A stretch of 64,000 nucleotides of DNA from the NCBI RefSeq assembly GCF_003671495.1, contig NZ_RCHN01000013.1, positions 1 through 64,000 on the forward strand, in the 5' to 3' direction. Positions 53,210 to 61,326 of the stretch are shown in pieces. How positions within the stretch are numbered: the stretch's first letter is position 1; each line of letters begins with the position of its first letter. Under the pieces are notes generated by a model. It was not told where the DNA came from. It did not search any database and saw only the letters and a list, made by a program, of their open reading frames with translations. The DNA is from Ketobacter sp. GTDB taxonomy: Bacteria; Pseudomonadota; Gammaproteobacteria; Pseudomonadales; Ketobacteraceae. Made by a program: the position numbers and the translations under genes.

Positions 53210-53224
53210 TGCAAACGATTATCA
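53210..53224 (-). promoter_or_regulatory. Fur box before the NIS synthetase
   Basis: On the minus strand TGATAATCGTTTGCA matches TGATAAT-N-ATTATCA in the first half-site and partly in the second. It lies in the 91-bp gap between the DUF2149 gene and the synthetase, 70 nt before its start, and would control only the synthetase. Confidence 0.65.
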
Positions 53225-53231
53225 TTTATAT

Positions 53232-53588
53232 TTATTGGCCAATGAGAATCAGCTTGCCGGTTTTGGCATCCCGATAGACCGTGCCAACGCTCTCCATGCC
53301 CTGGCCGGATGCCGCCTGCCCCTGCAGGGACTCCGGCAGCTCCACCAGTTCCTGCCCGCTACTCACTTCCACCGGCTCCAGTTTGAAGTGCTGACGCAGC
53401 GTCTGGTTTTGGGCGATCAGGGCGATCAACAAGCCCAGGGCAAACACCAGCATCACATCCATGATGTTGGCGAAACCGGACAGGGGGTCGGTGTCTTCCT
53501 GCTGGAAACGCCCCCCCGGGCGCAGTCGAGTGGATGCGCTGGAACGGGGCTTTTTTGCAGGGACGATCTCAGCCTTTGTCTCAGCCAT
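53232..53588 (-). CDS. DUF2149 ExbD-like membrane protein
   Basis: A 118-aa protein, from the ATG at 53588 that overlaps the stop of the previous gene by 8 nt; the longer frame upstream lies in the MotA-type gene. One membrane helix carries an acidic residue, GFANIMDVMLVFALGLLIALIAQ, recalling ExbD's LTPLVDVVF pattern. The C-terminal periplasmic part ends VGTVYRDAKTGKLILIG. DUF2149 proteins are typically encoded with a MotA/TolQ/ExbB protein and a CobN-like chelatase, as in the Porphyromonas hmuSTUV cluster (HmuV), and presumably form a proton-driven motor with them. Confidence 0.9.
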   Translation of the reverse strand: MAETKAEIVPAKKPRSSASTRLRPGGRFQQEDTDPLSGFANIMDVMLVFALGLLIALIAQNQTLRQHFKLEPVEVSSGQELVELPESLQGQAASGQGMESVGTVYRDAKTGKLILIGQ

Positions 53589-54030
53589 AGCGACGCCCCT
53601 GCTCCAGCTGCTGCAGACAGGTTTCGTACCATCGCCGCCGCACCCGGCCCAGGCCATAACCCACCAATCCGATCAGCAAGCCCAGCACAGTGGTGTCGAA
53701 GGCCACGGTCATGGCGGTGGCCAGAATATCGATGTCGCCGCTGCCCAGGGCAGACAGCCCCGGCCCGAGGGGAATCAGGGTGCCCATCAGGCCCAGGATG
53801 GGGCCGCAACGGGCCAGCAAATCCACCCGTTCCAGGCGGCCCAGGGCATAACGTTCAAAACCTTCCACCCCACGGCCCTGCAGACGTTGCAACGCGCCGA
53901 ACTTTTCCCCCAGGGCAGCGCCGGTTTCCCATAACACCGCCAGCAGACACACCGCCAGCGCCCCCAGAACCGGATACAGCAGCCAACTGACGAGATGGTG
54001 CAAAATGCCCAATGCCATTCCGTGAACCAT
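53581..54030 (-). CDS. MotA/TolQ/ExbB-family proton channel, HmuU-like
   Basis: A 149-aa protein with GAGG 6 nt before its ATG. Three hydrophobic segments: LVSWLLYPVLGALAVCLLAVL, LLARCGPILGLMGTLIPLGPGLSAL with the family GPILGLMGT signature, and FDTTVLGLLIGLVGYGLG. Shorter than ExbB. It lies 74 nt after the CobN-like gene and overlaps the DUF2149 gene, giving a three-gene operon. Confidence 0.9.
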   Translation of the reverse strand: MVHGMALGILHHLVSWLLYPVLGALAVCLLAVLWETGAALGEKFGALQRLQGRGVEGFERYALGRLERVDLLARCGPILGLMGTLIPLGPGLSALGSGDIDILATAMTVAFDTTVLGLLIGLVGYGLGRVRRRWYETCLQQLEQGRRYG

Positions 54031-54104
54031 GGTTTACCTCACTTGTGATTGTCTTGTTGATTGTCTTGGTGGTTATCAAGGCGATCGCCTCTGCGTATCT
54101 ACGG

Positions 54105-57100
54105 TTACACCCGCCAACTGCGGCGGAAGCCCATCACCATCACGCCGATCATCAGCAGGGCCAACGCCATCAAAACCGCCCGCACCGGCGCTGAGGAAAG
54201 CGCTTCTTCCACCTGACTTGCCGACCCGGCATCGACGTTGGCATCCGCCGCCGTATCCAGCGTGATCTCGGTGACGCGGTGGATTTCCGCCGGCACTGGT
54301 TGCTGCAGGCGCGCGGCCTCCACTACGGCGTTGAATTCCTGCCATTGCTCCGGTGCCAGGAACCTTTCCAGCCAGGGCAGCATGGGGTGATCGGGATCGG
54401 TATGCCCGCTGCCCGGCAACCCGTTCGCCACCACCAGGCGGGCAAAGTCCCGGGCCAGCTGCTGTACCGTGGTGTCTTCCGCCTGCCAGAAGCCCTTGTT
54501 CACCGCCACCAGCATGATGGCCAGCATGTTGGATTTGACATGGGCGTTGTGCCCCTGCTCCAGAAACTGATCCAGCCCCAGATCATAGCGGTCGTCCAGA
54601 TACACCTCTTTCACTTCCTGCCAGGCCCAGTCCCCCACCAGGGTGGGGTTGGTCACCTGCCAGCCCCACAGGTACTCCAGGAACTCATTGCCCATGGTTC
54701 TGGCGCCGGCGTAGCCATGATCCATCAGGCCGGTGAGCCATTGTGGATTGAGGAAACGCCCCCGCAGTTCCTGTCGCAATGCCACCCCCAGGGGCTGGGT
54801 GACCACCCGCTCCGGGTCCGCGTGGTTGATGACGAAATTATTGGGGGCGGTGCCGGTGAGGGTTTCTACCGCCAGGCTCAAGCCCCCCAGATAATCAAAC
54901 GCATCGTTGTTGTCGATCAAGCCGTACAGATTGCTGGAACGACCGAAATAGGTATTTTCCACGTCCGCCAGCACATGCCGGAACGCGCCCTGGGCGGCGG
55001 TGCCAAAATGCTGCTGGTTAAAACCGTGGCCCAGGCGCCGCAGGTACACATCCGCCAGTTGTTGCCGTTGCTGCCAGGCACCGGAACGCTCCACCAGTCG
55101 GTTAATGCCGGCACCGTAACTGCCCGGGGCATCCCCGAACACCCGCAGGGTGGACAGCAGCGCCGCCTGCTCGGGGGTACGGCCCCGGGCCAGCCACTCA
55201 CGGCTGTCTTTCACCCAGTGCGCCGCCAGCTGATTCTGCTGCAGGGACTCATTGCCGGGTTGTCGCAGCTTACCCAGGGGTTCCAGTGCCAGCTGCAGGG
55301 TTTGGGTCAGGGCCGGATGCTCCGCCACTATGCGCTGTGCTGACGCATCCAGCGCCATCAGCACGGCCTGGTCCAGCAACCGCATCTGGCGCGCGTACAG
55401 ATCCCGAAACAAACCGGACGTGGTGAACACCATATCGCGCCGCACCCGGTCCGCTGCCAGGGTTTGCAGGCGCAGGCCTTCCACCAGCCCCCGGCTGTTC
55501 CACACCGGTTCCACTCCCAGCATGTCCAGGGCGAAGGCAATCATCACCCCTTCATCCCGCACCACATCCGACGCCCACAGCACTTGCGCCTCGCGCTTGT
55601 CCGGCTGCTGGGAATGGTTGGCGCGGGCATCCCGGGCCATGCCCTGCCCCAGTTCCCAGGCTACCGGGCTCGGTATCAGGCTGTTGTCCAGCGCGTAAAA
55701 GTTGCGGCCAGTGGGCAGGCTTTCGGGGCTGCGTATAGGATCGTTGCCCTTGCCGGGCTGCACATAGCGACCGTTCAACCCATTTAAAAAGGCACTCAAT
55801 TCGTTGGCGGGAGATTGTTGCAGCAGGCGTTGCCAATCCTGTTTTTCATCCGCTGTGGACGGCGCCATGGAAGTAAGCATCATGTCCAACGCCGGCGCTT
55901 TCCAATCGCGGCCGAACACGTGCAATCCCATGGGCATAAAACGCTCCTGCAGATCCGTGAGGTAGTGGCCCACCTCATGCACCAGCATGTCATCGTCCAC
56001 CTCATCGAAACCGATGCCCATCACCGACAATTCTGCCGACATGGCCTGGGCCAACTCATCCTTTAATTCCAACGCGTCCACCTTCTGGCGGATCTGCTGC
56101 ACCAGGCGTTGGGTCAGCGCCTCGTTGTCGCTGCCGTGATGGGCTTCAAAACTCTCCACCAATTGCCGCAGTTGCAGCAGCTCGTCATACAACGGAGTGC
56201 TCTGCAGAGGGGGTGTCAAATGATCCACCATCACCGCCAAGCCACGACGCTTGGCCTGGATGCCCTCGCCCACACCGTCAACAATATAGGGATAAACCCC
56301 GGGAATATCCGCCGCGATCAGGCGGGAATAATCGTCCGTTGCCAAGCCCACGGAACGACGGGGCAGAAATTCGTAAGTGGAGTGACGTCCCACATGGACG
56401 ATCACATCCGCTTTGAAGTGGTCCCGCAGGTAATGGTAATAGGCCAGGTATTGATGGGGCGGCGGAAACGCCAGGTTGGCGTGCAGCAGTTCTTCATTGA
56501 TTTCCCAGCCCCGGGGCGGTTGCGGGCTGATGAAGACATTGCCGTACTGCAGACCGGGCAACAGGATTTCGCCCTGGTAAACCATCACGTTGCCGGGGGC
56601 GTTGCCCCAACCACCCAGCCCTTCAATGCCGGTTTGCTGCAGTGCCAGCATGATTTTTTCCGCCTGCGCCCAACAGTGTGTGGCGGCGTCATCGATGCTG
56701 CGCTGGTAGCAATCCTCCAGCTGACCCAACAAATCCAGGGCCCGCGCGCGGCCCTGGTGATCCACCCCTTCCAGCAGGTGCCGCATTTCCTCCAATGTGT
56801 GATCCAGATTGGCCTGGGCCAGTTGCGGTTGACCGGCGGCCAGTGCAGCCCGCAACTGTTCGTGCAACAGGCCGAACGGCCCGTGGATCATCTCTTTTTT
56901 CACGGTGTCCGGCAGGCTGTCGAAATAGCGTTGATATTGCTCCGGAGCCAGGCGCGTGATGTGCCCGCTCATCTTGCGCAATGCGCTGGCGTCGTTCGGC
57001 AGATTCACCCCGCGGGCCTGCATGTCGTCCAATAATGCAGCCTGTGACGGCGGCAGGGTACCGGTGTGGTAACCGGCCTGTTGCATGGCATTGAGCAGAT

Positions 57101-58400
57101 GCCAAAGTGTGGCGGGCACATCCAGATTGTCGGCACCGATGTTGTGGCGCCCGGGCGGATGGTTGTAATACACGATGGCCACCCGCTTTTCCCCGTTGGC
57201 CAGTGACTGCAGGCGCTGCCAGCGGGCAACCCTGGCCATCAGCGTGGTGATACCATCCTGGTCGCTGGCCAGGGGTTGGATGCGAATCCCGCTCACCGGA
57301 TCGGCCTGTTGCTGGCCGGCGGTGGCCACCACCAGCGGCTGGCTCGCCCCCTGCATTTCCGGCATGGAAACCTGGTAATACACTTTGTCCGCCGCCAGGC
57401 CATCCGCCGACAACTGCCACTGGGTCTGGGTGCGGTCACGCAACTTGATGGCCTTCATCACCGGAATGTTCAAGGCACTCAACCGGTTCGTGGCCTGCTC
57501 ACGACCTTCGCCGCCGCCCATGACAAAATCCTGCAACATCACCAGCGCCACCAGCTGCGAGGCCACGCCCTGCAACTGCTCCAGCGCGGTGACACTGGCC
57601 TCTCCCCAGGCCGCCAGCCCCACCAGGCATTGCAGCTCACCCTGGCTTTCTGCTGCTTCACACAACGTGCGCAACAGCTCGGTGTCGCCGGGGCGGTCCT
57701 CGCCCGCGTGATCCAGAATCACCACCACCGGTTGTTCAGACAACAGCGGCAGGCGGCGATGATATTCGTTCCCATACCACCATTGCAATGACGGTTGCGC
57801 CTGGGCGGGTTCCACCGTCACCGCGGTTCCGGCCTGGTGTGCCATCCAACCCCACAGACGAACGACGTTATCAGCCCCGCCACCCTGCCAGTAACTGCGG
57901 GCCGTCAGCCAGGCCTGCTGTTGGGGATACTGCTTCAACAGCGGTGCCAGCCAGGCGCCGAGATCCTCATCCGCCCGCAAGGCCGAAAGGGTTTCCACCA
58001 ACTCGCGGTCCTCAAACAAAAGTGCACCTTGATGACGGCTCAGGCGCACCAGCCGGTGGTCGCTGTTGAACACCAGCAGCGTGGTCGGCTGCACGCGCTG
58101 CACGTCGCTGGCAAACTCGCTGACGATGGCACCGAATAATCCCGCCGCCACAATCACCTGGGAACTGCTCATCAACTCACGACGCTGCTGCGCGGTCATG
58201 TCCAGCCATTGGGTATCGGTACGCGCCTGCAGCGCTATTCCCGGATACTGTTGCAGAAAGCGCTGGCTTGCCGCGGCGACGGTTTCCGCATTGCGCTGCG
58301 AAACCAGCATCAACAAGTGGCTATCGGCGGTTGCTGCCAACAGGCTGCTGGCGTGAAAGAGCATGCCGGCCAGCATACTGAGGTAGAAAAAAATGCGCAT
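54105..58400 (-). CDS. cobN: Membrane-anchored periplasmic CobN/HmuS-like chelatase
   Basis: A 1431-aa protein with a signal peptide (MRIFFYLSMLAGMLFHASSLLAATA) and a single C-terminal anchor (about 1408-1425, RAVLMALALLMIGVMVMGF), so the CobN/magnesium-chelatase-H-type body is in the periplasm. Core motifs: VAIVYYNHPPGRHNIGADNLDVPATLW, MVYQGEILLPGLQYGNVFISPQPPRGW, VHVGRHSTYEFLPRRSVGL, GLHVFGRDW and the C-terminal GYAGARTMGNEFLEYLWGW. True cobaltochelatases are cytoplasmic and need CobST; an anchored periplasmic form next to MotA-like and DUF2149 genes is the HmuS-type arrangement, implicated in heme/tetrapyrrole metal handling. The upstream cobalamin riboswitch instead ties it to corrinoids or cobalt. 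Gene symbol indicates family only. Confidence 0.9.
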   Translation of the reverse strand: MRIFFYLSMLAGMLFHASSLLAATADSHLLMLVSQRNAETVAAASQRFLQQYPGIALQARTDTQWLDMTAQQRRELMSSSQVIVAAGLFGAIVSEFASDVQRVQPTTLLVFNSDHRLVRLSRHQGALLFEDRELVETLSALRADEDLGAWLAPLLKQYPQQQAWLTARSYWQGGGADNVVRLWGWMAHQAGTAVTVEPAQAQPSLQWWYGNEYHRRLPLLSEQPVVVILDHAGEDRPGDTELLRTLCEAAESQGELQCLVGLAAWGEASVTALEQLQGVASQLVALVMLQDFVMGGGEGREQATNRLSALNIPVMKAIKLRDRTQTQWQLSADGLAADKVYYQVSMPEMQGASQPLVVATAGQQQADPVSGIRIQPLASDQDGITTLMARVARWQRLQSLANGEKRVAIVYYNHPPGRHNIGADNLDVPATLWHLLNAMQQAGYHTGTLPPSQAALLDDMQARGVNLPNDASALRKMSGHITRLAPEQYQRYFDSLPDTVKKEMIHGPFGLLHEQLRAALAAGQPQLAQANLDHTLEEMRHLLEGVDHQGRARALDLLGQLEDCYQRSIDDAATHCWAQAEKIMLALQQTGIEGLGGWGNAPGNVMVYQGEILLPGLQYGNVFISPQPPRGWEINEELLHANLAFPPPHQYLAYYHYLRDHFKADVIVHVGRHSTYEFLPRRSVGLATDDYSRLIAADIPGVYPYIVDGVGEGIQAKRRGLAVMVDHLTPPLQSTPLYDELLQLRQLVESFEAHHGSDNEALTQRLVQQIRQKVDALELKDELAQAMSAELSVMGIGFDEVDDDMLVHEVGHYLTDLQERFMPMGLHVFGRDWKAPALDMMLTSMAPSTADEKQDWQRLLQQSPANELSAFLNGLNGRYVQPGKGNDPIRSPESLPTGRNFYALDNSLIPSPVAWELGQGMARDARANHSQQPDKREAQVLWASDVVRDEGVMIAFALDMLGVEPVWNSRGLVEGLRLQTLAADRVRRDMVFTTSGLFRDLYARQMRLLDQAVLMALDASAQRIVAEHPALTQTLQLALEPLGKLRQPGNESLQQNQLAAHWVKDSREWLARGRTPEQAALLSTLRVFGDAPGSYGAGINRLVERSGAWQQRQQLADVYLRRLGHGFNQQHFGTAAQGAFRHVLADVENTYFGRSSNLYGLIDNNDAFDYLGGLSLAVETLTGTAPNNFVINHADPERVVTQPLGVALRQELRGRFLNPQWLTGLMDHGYAGARTMGNEFLEYLWGWQVTNPTLVGDWAWQEVKEVYLDDRYDLGLDQFLEQGHNAHVKSNMLAIMLVAVNKGFWQAEDTTVQQLARDFARLVVANGLPGSGHTDPDHPMLPWLERFLAPEQWQEFNAVVEAARLQQPVPAEIHRVTEITLDTAADANVDAGSASQVEEALSSAPVRAVLMALALLMIGVMVMGFRRSWRV

Positions 58401-58407
58401 GGTTGTG

Positions 58408-58436
58408 CCTCAAGGAAACCAATTCAGACCTTAAGG
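58408..58436 (-). promoter_or_regulatory. Shine-Dalgarno-sequestering hairpin of cobN
   Basis: In the mRNA, CCTTAAGG (58436-58429) is complementary over 8 bp (one G-U) to CCTTGAGG (58415-58408), which contains the GAGG ribosome binding site 7-8 nt before the cobN ATG. The hairpin has a 13-nt loop and would block translation initiation. It sits downstream of the riboswitch and is the likely expression platform. Confidence 0.6.
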
Positions 58437-58523
58437 GATTGCCGTACTGAAGCCGGAAGGGGGGAGTGCGAAAATTCGGCTGTCCAGTACCAGGTTTTCC
58501 CGCCCGGTGATGTAACAGTTATC

Positions 58524-58647
58524 GATCTGGCTCCAAGTATCTGGCTTATGCAGCGTTGACTCTGCAATAACAGTTGCGGGTACAGCCCCGGATTCACACC
58601 GGGTTCCTTGGTCGGGTCAGACAGTGATAGTCCAACCAGCCGAGATC
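58524..58647 (-). ncRNA. Cobalamin riboswitch upstream of cobN
   Basis: Read on the minus strand, the conserved cobalamin aptamer core is present in order: AAGGAACCCGGTGTGAATCC, GGGGCTGTACCCGCAACTGT, then after a stem-loop the B12-box AAGCCAGATAC. A closing P1 stem can form between GATCTCGGCT (58647-58638) and AGCCAGATC (58532-58524). It is shorter than the classic ~200-nt form. It lies 123 nt before the cobN start with no other gene on that strand between. Binding would lower expression of the CobN-MotA-DUF2149 operon when cobalamin is plentiful. Confidence 0.92.
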
Positions 58648-58724
58648 GTGGACCACGTTATAGAGGTTTGCCGATGCGCTGTCAATGCATTAGCGGTTGG
58701 CCGGTATGGGTAGCAGGGGAAAGA

Positions 58725-59189
58725 CTACGATGCACTAAAGCAGCGCTCGCACAAGCAATGCAGTTCAATCTGAGGTTGGGTGAGATGGTAACCGGCGCGC
58801 TCAATTTCGTCCGCCAGGGCAGCAATGATACTGGGTTCAATGCCAACCTCCTTAACATTCTGACAACGCTCACAAATCAGGAACTGAGGAACTTCATGTT
58901 GATGATCACAGGCTATGTGCTCACAGGCCGTGTATTTGTTGGCAGAATTCAGCTTATGCACCAGCGTTTCAGCCATCAAAAAGTCCAAAATACGATACAC
59001 AGACATGGCCGGTATCGTTTCGCCGAAGGCACTCTGGTAATGTGTTGCCAGTTCATAGGCAGACAACGGCACCTCAGATTGCAATAACAACTGCAAAATG
59101 TGTTTGCGCTTTTCGGTAAATCGCGTCCCATGCTCCCGACAATGTTCTTCAGCACGATTCAGTGTTTTTTTTAACTTGGCCTTATTCAT
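58725..59189 (-). CDS. zur: Fur-family zinc regulator Zur
   Basis: A 154-aa protein. The winged-helix DNA-binding part (about 22-82: RFTEKRKHILQLLLQSEVPLSAYELATHYQSAFGETIPAMSVYRILDFL) is followed by the dimerisation domain with the structural zinc cysteines Cys106-x-x-Cys109 (ICERC) and Cys147-x-x-Cys150 (CLCERC). The sequence CEHIACDHQHEVPQFLICERC is more like Zur than Fur. It is the last gene of the zinc operon. It would repress the operon through the palindrome at 63812-63833. Confidence 0.92.
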   Translation of the reverse strand: MNKAKLKKTLNRAEEHCREHGTRFTEKRKHILQLLLQSEVPLSAYELATHYQSAFGETIPAMSVYRILDFLMAETLVHKLNSANKYTACEHIACDHQHEVPQFLICERCQNVKEVGIEPSIIAALADEIERAGYHLTQPQIELHCLCERCFSAS

Positions 59190-59321
59190 TCCTCATTCCC
59201 ATCTACAAGCAGGGCTACCCATTGCGAGGATGCTCCAGTTCACGATATAGCGTATCGTTCATGGCGATAATATAGCTCACATCTGGGTGAAACGAAACTT
59301 TCCAGAAGCACTTGAACCGGC

Positions 59322-60374
59322 CTAAATAAGGCAATCCAACAACGCTCGCTCCCACTCCGCATCAAGCGTATCGTTGATGATTTCAACACGACTTTCGGTA
59401 CACCCATCCAGCTGATGCTGAGACAGCGCGTCCAGAGTGAGATTGAAGCCAAACTGTCCTCTGTCAGTAATGAACACCGCCTTCATGCGCTCGACTTTCA
59501 TTCCACTTAATAACAAGTATAACTTCTTGTAATCAAACCTAAGCTCCTGTGGGAAACGCCAACCGATGCTCCTATATCCCGCGCCTTCATTGATGGCAGA
59601 AGCGATTTGAAATGCCGGGAAGATCTTCTTGGGCAGAAGGTCATCCTCATTTCCTGCGTGCCTGGTACTCGGGCCAGGCTCAGCATGAAGATGAATTTCG
59701 GCGTTATGGCTGTGACCACAGGATGTCAACGACCTGGACGCGCGCCCCTCCAACCAGGACAGATCCATTACTCCCTGTTCAGTAAACAACACAGTTACGC
59801 CATGCTTTCCAACCTGCCTGGCGTATCGTTCCAATGCCGCCTCATCCTCAGGCTGATAGAGATCGCGCTTGTTGCCGACGATCAGGTCTGCGATGGAAAT
59901 TTGCTGATTGAAGGTTTCATGCCCGGTGTAGCGCTCGTCCTTGAGCTTGCGTGCATCCACCAGAGTGACCACCTTCTGCAGGGCCAAGACCTCGTGATAA
60001 TGATCCTCTGTAAGCACTTCAACCACCTCTGCCGGATGCCCCAATCCCGTAGGTTCAATCAGCAATCGATCCGGCCTGGCACGCGCCAGCAGCTGGTTGA
60101 GTACCACCTGCATGGGCACGCCCGCCGCGCAGCACATGCAACCGCCTGGCAACTCGCGAATAAATACACCGCCCTGCTCCGTGTACTGCCCCTGGAACAA
60201 CTCACCATCGACCCCGATCTCACCAAATTCGTTAACCAACACGGCCCAACGTTCCGAGGCAGGTTTGTTTCTCAGCAAGTGAAGTATCGCGGAGGTTTTG
60301 CCAACCCCCAGAAAGCCGGTAATCACATGAGTGGGAACCCGCACGATCTGCGGGTTCCCGGTTGAACTTGTCAT
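59322..60374 (-). CDS. CobW/COG0523-family GTPase, zinc-regulon member
   Basis: A 350-aa G3E GTPase. P-loop GFLGVGKTSAIL (20-31), the metal-binding GGCMCC motif (77-82) with Cys79/Cys81/Cys82, and base recognition in VGNKRDLY are visible. A His-rich stretch (CGHSHNAEIHLHAEPGP) is in the C-terminal part. COG0523 proteins induced by zinc lack (ZigA, ZagA, ZNG1) deliver zinc to client enzymes. It follows the znuA-like gene by 40 nt and precedes zur. Confidence 0.92.
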   Translation of the reverse strand: MTSSTGNPQIVRVPTHVITGFLGVGKTSAILHLLRNKPASERWAVLVNEFGEIGVDGELFQGQYTEQGGVFIRELPGGCMCCAAGVPMQVVLNQLLARARPDRLLIEPTGLGHPAEVVEVLTEDHYHEVLALQKVVTLVDARKLKDERYTGHETFNQQISIADLIVGNKRDLYQPEDEAALERYARQVGKHGVTVLFTEQGVMDLSWLEGRASRSLTSCGHSHNAEIHLHAEPGPSTRHAGNEDDLLPKKIFPAFQIASAINEGAGYRSIGWRFPQELRFDYKKLYLLLSGMKVERMKAVFITDRGQFGFNLTLDALSQHQLDGCTESRVEIINDTLDAEWERALLDCLI

Positions 60375-60414
60375 GGCTGGGGTGGCTCCTTTACTAACAA
60401 TACTGCCTGGACAC

Positions 60415-61326
60415 CTATGGTACCGCCAATAATTGAGTCAGTACATCATCGTAAAGGGTGAACAAATCCGTTGATGTTTCGCTACCGCCTACAGTAAAGG
60501 GCAAACTGACGACAGGAATCCCAGCACGATCACGTAGCCACAATGCACCTTTGTCGTCCTGGTAGTTAGCGATCAGCGTCATCATCGGAGCACTGTGCTT
60601 GTACGTGTTGAGTAACCTGGACAAGTGGGCACCGGTCGGGGGAATACCGGGTTTGGGTTCCAGGTCACCTACCGCCTCCACCTTGAGCCAATCCAACAGA
60701 TAGCTCCAGTTTTTATGATGAACGAAGACCTTGACGCCTTGCAGAGATGCTGCCCTAGCCTCCCATCCGGTGATCGCATCGCTCCAGCGAGACGCAAACG
60801 CTTCGTAGCGACGCTGATAGTAATCGTCATTCTCAGGGTCGATCACTTGCAGGCGATCCCGGAATGCCACAGCGATCGTCAGCAAACGGTAAGGGTCCCA
60901 GTGCACATGTGGGTTACCGTCTGCATGCACGTCGCCCTGACTACGGTCAACACTGACAGGCTTTTCGATGAGGTCGACTTGCTCTGCCGCCAGAAAATAA
61001 CCTGGTTGATCAGGTTGGATTTTTGCGTTGGTAGACTTCTGTAATAGCAGGGGCAGCCAACCCACCTCCAGTTCAGCGCCTGTACAGAACAACATATCCG
61101 CTCGGCGCGCCTTGACAATCAGGGACGGGCGCGCCTCGATATGGTGCGGGTCCTGAAACGCAGTGGTAGCCGATTCAGCCTTCACTTTATCACCCCCCAA
61201 CGCCTGGGCCAATGCTGCCCATTCCGGTTCGCAGGCCAGCACCTCAACGTTGGCCGCAGCGGGGGCGACACCCAGCCAGGATATGAAAAACAACAGCACT
61301 GGCATTGCTTTAAAATTCATGAGCAC
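60415..61326 (-). CDS. znuA: Zinc ABC transporter substrate-binding protein (ZnuA/AztC-like)
   Basis: A 303-aa cluster A-I binding protein; the ATG at 61326 or 61320 (MNFKAM) are both possible, and it overlaps the barrel gene by 17 nt. Signal peptide cleaved near PAAANV. Likely metal ligands are His61/His62 (DPHHIEARP), His140/His142 (GNPHVHWDPYR), His in VFVHHKNWSYL and Asp in NYQDDKGALW. The long His-rich loop of E. coli ZnuA is missing, as in AztC. No permease or ATPase genes are in the window. Confidence 0.9.
   Translation of the reverse strand: MLMNFKAMPVLLFFISWLGVAPAAANVEVLACEPEWAALAQALGGDKVKAESATTAFQDPHHIEARPSLIVKARRADMLFCTGAELEVGWLPLLLQKSTNAKIQPDQPGYFLAAEQVDLIEKPVSVDRSQGDVHADGNPHVHWDPYRLLTIAVAFRDRLQVIDPENDDYYQRRYEAFASRWSDAITGWEARAASLQGVKVFVHHKNWSYLLDWLKVEAVGDLEPKPGIPPTGAHLSRLLNTYKHSAPMMTLIANYQDDKGALWLRDRAGIPVVSLPFTVGGSETSTDLFTLYDDVLTQLLAVP

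Noticed and set aside
54279-55343. 354-codon plus-strand open frame inside the CobN-like gene
   Set aside because: Antisense shadow; the minus-strand protein has all family motifs across this region.
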